Positions 1 to 8,514 of a stretch of DNA of 64,000 bases are shown here, piece after piece. The stretch comes from Breviolum minutum Mf 1.05b.01 (Eukaryota > Sar > Dinophyceae > Suessiales > Symbiodiniaceae): NCBI GenBank assembly GCA_000507305.1, contig DF241125.1:1-64000 (forward strand), given 5' to 3'. The notes under the pieces were generated by a model. It searched no databases. It had not been told where the DNA came from and was given only the letters and a program-made list of their open reading frames with translations. The stretch's first letter is position 1; every line of letters begins with the position of its first letter. The position numbers were made by a program, and so were the translations under genes.

Positions 1-3000
1 TCATCCTCTACTGTTTGCTCCGGGCTTGGAGGGGGTGATGGATGAAACACAAATCGCTGCATGTCCGCATTCTCTCGCTCACACAATGCGACCTGAATGT
101 GACTTGCCGGTATGTTGGCAGGGCCACGAACATTCAAACGCATGTAGTCGCCGTGCACGATCTGCCTACGCACATTGTCATCTGGTGGCCAGGGGCGATG
201 GTTGAGCCAGAGCTCACATTTGACCGTAGTAAGCCGGCAAAGTCCCACGGCAGAGAGTAGGTGCAATGTATCATCTCTGGTCATAAAGTGCCGTGTCCAT
301 AGTGTGCGTCGAAGATGGGATCCAATCGTTGAAGTGGAGGATGAATCCGTTTCATGGATCAAAATGTCAGCGAGCACCATGCGATCTGAGGGATCGGCTT
401 GTCGATTCCTATCTGACGTGAACTCGACAAGATAGGTGGTATCTGCGGACGTAGCAAGGTCTTCCGGAGGAGTTCCCATTTCGTGCAACTCTAATACCCT
501 CTGGTGAGTCGGTACATTCCACTCCAGGGCGATCTGCTCAGCGAAAGTCTTCTGGGATGTCCTATCTAAAGTGATCAGGCGGTGAGCCCTTGAAATCCGA
601 AAGGTATGCGCCAGCACCGTTGATGTAGTGCTGTGCGTGCTGGACGGAGTGGCTCCCTCGCACCTTCGCGGGGATCTAGATTGCTCACGCTGCCCGGTTT
701 GCATCAAAGTCGATTCATCGATCTCAATTCGCTGCGTGGGCACCCCTCTTCTGACGTTCCGTAGGATTGGTAAGTACAGTCCATCGTCAACTGGTCTTTC
801 ATCATGCTCCGCTAACCACCGTCGATCTGCGGTGCCAGCAGAGATAATGAGATGCCTAGGATCGCAAGGGCTTGGTAGCACTCCAGCAAGGATTTGAGGT
901 GTGACGATCTCAGGTGCAAGATAGGGAATCCATGTCTTGTCAGGAGATGGTCCATCTGAAGTAACCTCCTGAAAGGCGAGAAGGATCGCTTTCCTTGTGC
1001 TGACATAAGGCCGGTTACATTCAACAAGGATGTAGAGGCGTGTTGGTTCTCCAACTGGTGGCGCAGGAGTCGGTTGAACGATTCTCAGGCGAAGGCGGTC
1101 ACCTTGCATGAGTTCAGGTCGCCAAACATTCTTGAGACGATCTAGTAGTCGAAGAAACAATTGGGCAGGGATAGTGCAGTCCTTCCAATAGTTTGGTCCG
1201 AATCGGTCATGGGGTATAAGCCATGATCGGACATGGACACGTAACTGGTGAGCAGCATCTCTGACAACTGCCCCTTGATCTGATGCGTAACGCAGGCCTG
1301 GAAGTCTGTTCCAGTTAGGGGGCGGGATGATTGTACCTTGTACACGGTCACCATTGGAGAGCCTGTAGGAGTACGGCACCTGATTGTCCTGGTCTGGGAC
1401 AATATCACCATTTGGACGAGCTTGAGTAGCATTTGCCTTTGAAATCTCCTCATGAGCGTCACGGGATCTCGAAGAGTCGCACCAGCGGTCAGTGACATGG
1501 GTACTCAACGAGTCAGGTGACCCAGCCCGAGGTTCATTGTGTCCAGTGGCGATTGCAGCGGTCTGAAGTTTTGGTGTCAACCAGACCTGAGTGAGGTGGG
1601 TATCATCTGTCGCAGCAATGTTGGTGATGCCATTGTCAGACGATGACACATTTGAATCTGTATCGTTGGCGCTTCCCTTGAATTCAATTTCGATGGAAAC
1701 ACCGTCATACAAATTCAACCTTCCCTGCACTGTTCTGCCATCTTGGAGAATTGTAATGTTGTCTTCGGGCACCTGATTCATTGTGGCAAAGAATTTGGTG
1801 CTTGCATTGTTTGGAAGCAAGTAGCAAAATTGTTGATGCCACGTCTCATTCCACTGTGCACTATATGCCACGTGTGCAATGGTGGATCCCATGCTTCGTG
1901 GACCATAGACAAACACTGCATCCATGCAATGTTGCGATGTGACATGATAGACTGAGTTGGTGTCATCGAGTCTGTAGTGGGAGACCAGGTGGTGAAAGAA
2001 GGTGATTACCCTCGCGGGGTTGATCGCCTCTTCCCAACTCGGATTGAAGTAATCAATCCTGGCTTCCCGACCAAATTCCGTAGCCCCAACAAAGGTCCAT
2101 AGCACGGATTGCCGGTTAGACTGTGCACTGATTTCAATCATGTTGCGGTAGAATCTGACAGCATCTGGAAATACACCTGAAATCATTGCCGGACTGGTTT
2201 CATCTGAGATGTGCTGGGGCATGGTGCGAACAGTCAAGAGATCTCCTGGTTTAACCGTGAAGGATGATCCTGGTCTTAGAGGAGCATATTTCAGCCAGAA
2301 ATCTCGTCTCTCATTGAGAGTTGAGGATCCACAGAACTCTTCTTCGATTCGTACGTTGTGCAGCGTCAACATACATGGACTGTACGCGGCTGCCCTTTGA
2401 ACAATTCGTGTGGAGTATGAGTAACACTCATGAAGGGTCGGTGCGATTTCAGGTGACGGCAAAACAGTTGGATCTGTGAATTCAACAATTGCACACAGAT
2501 GATCTCCTTGCTCCTGGACTTGTTCCGGTTGAGGATGCACCAGAAACACTTCCTTGTTGAGGTCGTTGTATTGGGGCCACAACGTTTGGACCACTTCTTT
2601 GAGCGCGACAATGTTGAAGTCTGTCAGCGTCGCAGTGCGCATTCCAATACTGGTGTGCAGGAGTCCATAAAAGTTTACATGGACTTCATTCAATTCAGGA
2701 TTGTGAACAGCCTGCAGAAGTCTGACCCATTCTTCATAGTCATCGAACTCAATGTTACCCTCATCAAGATGTAAGTTCTGTTGCGGTCTTTCATTGTTCT
2801 CTTGCAGGATCAGGTAGTATTCCTCTGGTGGTGTCGGTAGCACGCGGCATTGTTCACCGTGATTGGGTGCTGATGTCATTGGATGCCAATGTTGTGCAGC
2901 AACTTGCAGTGTTGAAACTGCATCTGTTGTTTCAGATTCGACCAGAATGGTGTAGCTGGTACCAACTCGTGTTCGAAATCTGTCATCTGCGTAAAGCAGG

Positions 3001-4760
3001 AGAGTACCATCAGAAACCGTGATAGCTGCATCATTGAGATCAAAAAGCCAGAGTGCATCAATGGCTGATACGATGTCCCTGACCGTACACGTCAACGGTA
3101 ACATCGCTGCAATAGAGTGTGGTACTTCAAATTCAATTGAGTCCCCGCGACGTATGTGAACCATACACGGTACTCCTTCGTCTTCCGGATCGAATGCAAT
3201 GAAGTTTTGAGTTGTATCACCGGGATATTGAACACCACTGTAGGCCAGTGCTCCTGGTAACTGTAAGTTCCATTGCGCAAAAGCTGATTCTGCAACCGCA
3301 GCAATTGACGCAACGTTGGCAACAGCAACTGGAGTTTCAAGGAATCCATGGTACGCTTCCGGCAACAAGAGGTGAAATCTCCACTGAACAGCGACTTGTA
3401 CAAATTCTCCAAGAAAGGTGTTCGCATCAGCGAGAAACCCTGGCCTATTATACACATAGTCACTGTATTCAGGTGATTCGAGAAATCTAGGAGGATATGC
3501 ATACATCTGAACAAGCGTTCCTGCAACTATTGTTCTAGTATGATCCAGCGGGAGTCGTAGGCCGGCAACTCTCACGGTGCAGATGTATTGAGCTCTCTTG
3601 CAAAGATCACGAAACCGGCTGACAATGTCAGCATGATGCAGGCGTTTCAAATGGTGGCTTGCCATTCTCTGTGTGTCTGATTGACCAAATGGAGTCCAGA
3701 TAATGGTTTCGACTAATGTCGGCTCACTGTTGTGATACAACTGCTGTCCGTAGAGGCGAAATTCAACTATCACATGACAGATTTCAGATCCATCTGGCTC
3801 TTGTGGTTGCGGCCATACAAGATGAACTCGAAGTTGACTGTCAGAATATTCTTTCCATACCTCTCGAAGTTTGATTCTCAAATTGTCATGTGTGACTGGA
3901 ATGAGATGAAAGGTTCGAAGTCCAACACCGTTCTCTGCCAGTCCATGTGATGCGATCTGAGGGCCTGTCTCAGTATGCTGCATTTGTAGGAGTCGGTCAA
4001 CAACACCTTGAGCAATCTGATCTTCAAGAAGCATGCACGATGAATCAGGCTCTGCAGCTTGCTTACCAATTGCAGTGCTCTGCATCAGTGAAAGTTCATC
4101 GAGTTCTGGATTGGTAGTTGTTGATGTGGTAGATCTGTACCATTCGGTCCAGGAGGGGGGCTTGGGGTAATCGTTCTCAACCACGCTAACCTCAACCTGC
4201 AGGAGATCCTCAACCGCTGGGGGGTCAGTCTGTGGGATACGATTACGGCAAGATACCCCAGTTGGGTATGGTTTGTCATCATAAAAGTACCACTTGGCTT
4301 CGTCGGACATATTGTCAAAACTGTTGTTGAAGGTCACTGAATAGCTGAGCGATGTAGCTGCAAGGGCCGCTTGAAATTCATTGATGTGCCAGTCACTTGG
4401 CAATACACCGCAATTATTGCAATCAAATAGGCAGTCATAAGGACGCACCTCGGAGCTTGCTGCACCCACTCGATCATAAACCGAAGGATAGGCCTCAACT
4501 CCGCTGAAGCGAACTCTGCCTTGGTTTCTTGGCCCACGCCTCACATTCCTCAGACATGAAGAGACGCTACCAAGACTCACGACAAGGTCTGCACTGGTGC
4601 AGTACTCTTGGCGGAAGGAGCTATTCCCGATCCAGATAACACTCCACCAACTGGCGAGACTGAACNATATCGAGCCAGTGCTCGCGCCCTTCGCTGTCTC
4701 CTGCGCTGGGAAGCCTGAATGGTGAAGAAAGGCCAAAGTCAGAAACCAGGCGAAGAACAT
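1..4760 (-). CDS. Giant lineage-specific protein with repeated modules, C-terminus beyond window
   Basis: I translated this strand line by line and found no stop from an ATG at 4760 to base 1, so at least 1586 codons are open. The nearest upstream in-frame stop is a TGA near 4890. The first residues (MFFAWFLTLAFLHHSG) look like a signal peptide. Codon 32 is ambiguous (TNG, N at 4666). A module recurs near residues 290-337, 720-762 and 1210-1250: an LxxVW-type stretch, then an (H/R)LVxPQP or IVQPTP motif, then a (C/Y)xIVEF/ILVEC strand. A GD-hydrophobic-V motif also recurs (HIRRGDSIEFEV, KPGDLLTVR, HGDYMRLNV). I recall similar modules in the N-terminal half of dinoflagellate retrotransposon polyproteins, where endonuclease and RT follow; that part would lie left of this window. 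No catalytic motif is visible here, so function is inferred only. It could equally be a giant host secreted protein. Confidence 0.8.
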   Translation of the reverse strand, partial: MFFAWFLTLAFLHHSGFPAQETAKGASTGSIXFSLASWWSVIWIGNSSFRQEYCTSADLVVSLGSVSSCLRNVRRGPRNQGRVRFSGVEAYPSVYDRVGAASSEVRPYDCLFDCNNCGVLPSDWHINEFQAALAATSLSYSVTFNNSFDNMSDEAKWYFYDDKPYPTGVSCRNRIPQTDPPAVEDLLQVEVSVVENDYPKPPSWTEWYRSTTSTTTNPELDELSLMQSTAIGKQAAEPDSSCMLLEDQIAQGVVDRLLQMQHTETGPQIASHGLAENGVGLRTFHLIPVTHDNLRIKLREVWKEYSDSQLRVHLVWPQPQEPDGSEICHVIVEFRLYGQQLYHNSEPTLVETIIWTPFGQSDTQRMASHHLKRLHHADIVSRFRDLCKRAQYICTVRVAGLRLPLDHTRTIVAGTLVQMYAYPPRFLESPEYSDYVYNRPGFLADANTFLGEFVQVAVQWRFHLLLPEAYHGFLETPVAVANVASIAAVAESAFAQWNLQLPGALAYSGVQYPGDTTQNFIAFDPEDEGVPCMVHIRRGDSIEFEVPHSIAAMLPLTCTVRDIVSAIDALWLFDLNDAAITVSDGTLLLYADDRFRTRVGTSYTILVESETTDAVSTLQVAAQHWHPMTSAPNHGEQCRVLPTPPEEYYLILQENNERPQQNLHLDEGNIEFDDYEEWVRLLQAVHNPELNEVHVNFYGLLHTSIGMRTATLTDFNIVALKEVVQTLWPQYNDLNKEVFLVHPQPEQVQEQGDHLCAIVEFTDPTVLPSPEIAPTLHECYSYSTRIVQRAAAYSPCMLTLHNVRIEEEFCGSSTLNERRDFWLKYAPLRPGSSFTVKPGDLLTVRTMPQHISDETSPAMISGVFPDAVRFYRNMIEISAQSNRQSVLWTFVGATEFGREARIDYFNPSWEEAINPARVITFFHHLVSHYRLDDTNSVYHVTSQHCMDAVFVYGPRSMGSTIAHVAYSAQWNETWHQQFCYLLPNNASTKFFATMNQVPEDNITILQDGRTVQGRLNLYDGVSIEIEFKGSANDTDSNVSSSDNGITNIAATDDTHLTQVWLTPKLQTAAIATGHNEPRAGSPDSLSTHVTDRWCDSSRSRDAHEEISKANATQARPNGDIVPDQDNQVPYSYRLSNGDRVQGTIIPPPNWNRLPGLRYASDQGAVVRDAAHQLRVHVRSWLIPHDRFGPNYWKDCTIPAQLFLRLLDRLKNVWRPELMQGDRLRLRIVQPTPAPPVGEPTRLYILVECNRPYVSTRKAILLAFQEVTSDGPSPDKTWIPYLAPEIVTPQILAGVLPSPCDPRHLIISAGTADRRWLAEHDERPVDDGLYLPILRNVRRGVPTQRIEIDESTLMQTGQREQSRSPRRCEGATPSSTHSTTSTVLAHTFRISRAHRLITLDRTSQKTFAEQIALEWNVPTHQRVLELHEMGTPPEDLATSADTTYLVEFTSDRNRQADPSDRMVLADILIHETDSSSTSTIGSHLRRTLWTRHFMTRDDTLHLLSAVGLCRLTTVKCELWLNHRPWPPDDNVRRQIVHGDYMRLNVRGPANIPASHIQVALCERENADMQRFVFHPSPPPSPEQTVED

Positions 4761-7371
4761 GCGAGGATAAACCTTCTCACACTGATCAGGGAGACAAATC
4801 AATCCCACCGGTGTAGAAGATCCACGTAGAAATGCAGTTAAGGCAGTGACCGCAACCGGAAATTGAATTGAATTGCGAAATAGAAATCAAACACTGTACT
4901 GTAAGGCCCAAAAAGCGTGGAGACAAGTCAATCCAGCGCTGGGGATACCAATACGTGAAGATCAACCAGTCGGCCAATTGAACGGCAGCGACTGACCCAG
5001 GATTAAGGTGCTGGGACACCAAAGGCAGAAACCAAAATCCGAAGAAGAATGGCGAGCCCGTGGGCAAGGAAAAATGCCCACTAAGGAGTGGCAAGCGAAA
5101 CTAGTGACCACCACGGGAAACTACCTAGCACGCTCGAGCCATACCTTTTACATACTCCTATTTAAAAAAAAAAATACATCCAAGTTTTTCAGGAAAAAAA
5201 CCCACCGGGTTTTTGAAATGGACCAAGGGACGCAATCCACCTCTCGTCAACACCTGTCGTTGTACATCTGCCGAGGCTTCACGCAATAACTGTGAGGCTT
5301 GTTCCTTAGATTGCCGGGTGTCAACTTGGCGAAGGAGCCAAGGAATGCGCCGCTAAGATTCGATGTTTGAGATCCAAGTTGCCCAACAGAATTTGAGATA
5401 TTTTCTGGAAGGAAACTATATAAACTATATAAGTGGATCTGAAAGTCAGGATCGATGTATATATGGGGCATGAAAAAATATACCCCCATAGCGATTTCTC
5501 CACCGCGTTTTTGATGATGAATTGACACTTTTGATTCACAAGCAAAATTGGTTGGTTGAGACTCTCTCAGGGTTCCTGAAATCTACCCCCACTATGCCAT
5601 GTTTTGTTTCCAGGAAATAAGGTCGGCGATTTTGAAGGATTGTTTTTAGCCTTAACTTCTTGGCGCGGTGGGTCCCTTGGCATTGGGGGGGTACCCTAAG
5701 ATTCGGATGACAACAAGCACAAAAGATTGGTAGTGAACTTAGTGAACATAGGGCTTTTGCACTGTTGTGTGTCGGTTGTGATTGTGGGAGTTCCAACAAA
5801 AACCACCAGAATTGACAAGGGATTCTATACCCCAACAGCTTGCAATTAGCTCTCAAAGACAACCAATTCAAGTATATAAATTGGGTAGAAGTCTAAAGAG
5901 AAAAACAAAACAAAATCCGAGATCCCCGATGTTGCGTGGAATTTGGATTTACACGGATTTACGCACTACAATATGGCTGCATACCATGTCGATGTCGTTT
6001 TTTGGTAAATATGAAATAAACAACCAGTTGGAGGTGACACTTCTTGGGCTCTGGCCCAACAGAAATCCAAGATGACAACACATTTGGTACCCTCAGATTT
6101 CACAAATGTGTTGCAACAGCAGCAGTCGGTGATTTGTGGAAAAAACATCCCACCACCAAAAGGTATTTATTGAAACAGGATCACCTTCTGGACCAGCAAA
6201 AACCGGGGGTGTTTTTGATTGTTGGCCTTCAAAAAGAGCTCGTTTCCCAAGCAAAAAGATATGGTTGGAGGTCTAGATGAATAGGATTGAATAGGAGTAA
6301 CATGTAACATGTACATCTTCCAGTGGCCATATCCGAGAGAAAACATCCAAAAAGGAACGTCCACTTTCTCGTTGCGTAGAAAGACTTCCACTTCCTCCGA
6401 CACGCTTTCCATGGCCGAAAAACACGCGAACAAAACAAGGCGAGTGTTCAACAGTTGAACGGTGTTGGATTTACAAAGGCTGGAGGCTTTTGACGACAGC
6501 ATTCTTGCCATAACTGTCACCCCTTGGAGATTGAAAGTGGTAGCAGTGGAAAAAGGTTTCTCGAAATTTGAGAAAAGCTGAAAAGCTGTTGGTGTATGAA
6601 CTGGCAAGCTGATGCTTGGGGGGGGGGAAAGTTGCTAAAATGAAACATGTTGCTGTTCAGGGAAGTGCATGCAGATGTCTGTTGAGAAGCAGAACATCTT
6701 GTTCGGCTTTAAAGCCAAGTGAAAGGCAGTGACTCTCTCCATGATGTTTCGCTGTTGTAAGCTCTCTGCCCTAAAAATGCAAAAAGTTAACTGCCACGTA
6801 TACTCCAACCATTTCACTGATATATTGTTTTATATACAGTGTATATTTCCAACATCTTCTTACGGCCACACTATGATGAGAACAAACTGATCGATCTCAT
6901 TGCTCACTTCATTGCCTGAGTAGATGAGAGAGCCTCTCGATATATTCAATTCAATGTTCAGCATTCATAAACCATCAATGTTAATCATTATCATTAACCG
7001 TACTCACACCTACAGTAATTAGAAACCATCAATACATCAACATCATCATGAATCAAATTGTACCACGTGATTCAAAGTGACCTTTTGATTCCCCAGTTGG
7101 AGGTTACTTAGCCGTTTAAAGGGTCACTTAACCATCCAAAAAAGGTCACCAGCAGAATTGCCAGCTATATACTTACCAACCAAACATCAAATTATGTTCC
7201 TCATGAAGTGCTCCATCTTCGGTTCAAAACCCGGCGAAACCCGCTCAATCCGTTGGAGCCCAAAAGATTACGGCAAAGCAAACCACCTTCCGATGTGAAT
7301 CGGCAGAGAACATCAATTCCCCCATAAAGGGTAAGAGATTCCCCCCAAAACATCTAATATAACAAGTAAGT
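4761..7371. other. Non-coding stretch between giant ORF and retrotransposon
   Basis: No convincing gene, RNA or hairpin-element copy was recognised. The stretch is AT-richer than its neighbours and has poly-A and poly-G runs (for example near 5162 and 6620). The 5' leader and any promoter of the giant minus-strand frame should lie in its left part, but no recognised promoter motif was seen. Confidence 0.5.
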
Positions 7372-7500
7372 ATATGACAGCCACGTTCTTATTTTCCATC
7401 CAGAAATGAAGTCCATGAGCACTGCGATCTGTATGAAGTTGGTCTATTGCGACCAAATTTCACCGAGCAGCGAATGCAGGTTGAAATTGAAACCTCACCC
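7372..7500 (-). repeat. B2 split direct repeat (3' end of YR element)
   Basis: 129 bp identical by eye to 7601-7729. It forms the 3' terminus of the element in coding orientation. The outermost bases are atatgacagcc, and host sequence (aacaagtaagt) follows outward. A 32-bp unique spacer (7501-7532) separates it from A2. Confidence 0.9.
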
Positions 7501-7532
7501 TCTTTAAGGGCGGGATATTGGAAAGGGTCGGG

Positions 7533-7606
7533 TGCACTTGAGCATCGATTGATGCGGCTTACAAATCTGAAACCTATTGTCAAAAATGTTCGGAGAACTG
7601 ATATGA
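7533..7606 (-). repeat. A2 split direct repeat
   Basis: 74 bp identical by eye to 13525-13598. Its outer end overlaps B1 by the 6-bp sequence atatga at 7601-7606. The B1/A2 junction therefore looks like the junction of a circularised element. Confidence 0.9.
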
Positions 7607-7729
7607 CAGCCACGTTCTTATTTTCCATCCAGAAATGAAGTCCATGAGCACTGCGATCTGTATGAAGTTGGTCTATTGCGACCAAATTTCACCGAGCAGC
7701 GAATGCAGGTTGAAATTGAAACCTCACCC
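7601..7729 (-). repeat. B1 split direct repeat
   Basis: 129 bp identical by eye to B2 (7372-7500). It starts 35 bp after the stop codon of the methyltransferase frame and directly abuts A2. Confidence 0.9.
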
Positions 7730-7764
7730 ATTTTTGCTTCCCATTGTTGCAGAAAGCATTCTGG

Positions 7765-8514
7765 CTAAAGCCGTTGTTCAAATTTGTTGGCTCTAACCTG
7801 TGCTTCAAATTCAGCAAACGCCAAAGCTACCACCTGGCAAAGCTTGTGCGGGTAAGGTTCTGCAATGTGTGTCATCCACTGTCCTGAAGCAGTTTGTCCA
7901 CAAAGGTGGATGTGTGGTAAGTTTGTTCGCTTACACAATCCACGTTTGCTGCCCAGACATCGAAATCTGCTAAAAACTGATAAGTCAACGAGGGCTGCTG
8001 CAAAGGCTGTGGATTTCCGCCATTTGGTTCCAAACATGCAAAACTCGCAAATGAACAGATTGATATTTCGTCGTCTGAGCATGCGAGCTACTGCAGGGCA
8101 CAACCAAATTCTCGAACGGCTTGGATTCTCCATGGTGAAGGGAATGCAAAGCACCGAGGCTAACAACATCACTTGCACTGAAAACCTCATGAACAGATTT
8201 CCCTCACTAACCTTCTGCTGGTCACCAGGACGCAAGTTTGGAAGTCCCATCACTTGTTCGTCTGAGCGTAGCGGTGGGGGTCCAGGTCTGCGATCTCTGG
8301 CTCTGGAAAAGCTGTGACATGGTGTACCAAGGTGTCCTGCACGAATCATTCCACTACGAAGCCAACCCGTGATTTTCCAACGATTGTTGCGACTCCGCAG
8401 ATCATAGGCCTCATGAAGAGAAATGTCCCACAAAAGGCTATACCATTGATTGCTACGTGTCACTGCTTTGGCTAGACGCCCCGACCCCGAAAAGATCTCC
8501 AGAAAAACAGGCAT
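7765..8514 (-). CDS. DNA methyltransferase-like domain/cistron of YR element
   Basis: 249 codons from an ATG at 8514, which is 21 bp after the recombinase stop; the frame is also the 3' part of the open RT frame. An SAM-binding-like motif FLEIFSGSG lies near the start (residues 4-12). A GTPCHSFSRAR motif near residue 63 resembles the catalytic PC loop (motif IV) of cytosine-C5 methyltransferases, and MENPSRSRIW near residue 128 could be motif VI with ENP instead of ENV. No DPPY motif of adenine methyltransferases is seen. Classical DIRS elements carry a methyltransferase-like domain, and cytosine methyltransferases have been reported in dinoflagellate retrotransposons, so the role is plausible. 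It may start on its own ATG or be a domain of a longer pol protein. The active-site assignment is inference. Confidence 0.65.
   Translation of the reverse strand: MPVFLEIFSGSGRLAKAVTRSNQWYSLLWDISLHEAYDLRSRNNRWKITGWLRSGMIRAGHLGTPCHSFSRARDRRPGPPPLRSDEQVMGLPNLRPGDQQKVSEGNLFMRFSVQVMLLASVLCIPFTMENPSRSRIWLCPAVARMLRRRNINLFICEFCMFGTKWRKSTAFAAALVDLSVFSRFRCLGSKRGLCKRTNLPHIHLCGQTASGQWMTHIAEPYPHKLCQVVALAFAEFEAQVRANKFEQRL

Noticed and set aside
1142-1498. Short frames on both strands within 1-4600
   Set aside because: They are shadows of the giant minus-strand frame, which is open in a single other frame throughout.
7389-7685. 98-codon minus frame across the B2/A2/B1 repeats
   Set aside because: It only reads through the split direct repeats twice; the repeated peptide is a by-product of duplicated DNA.
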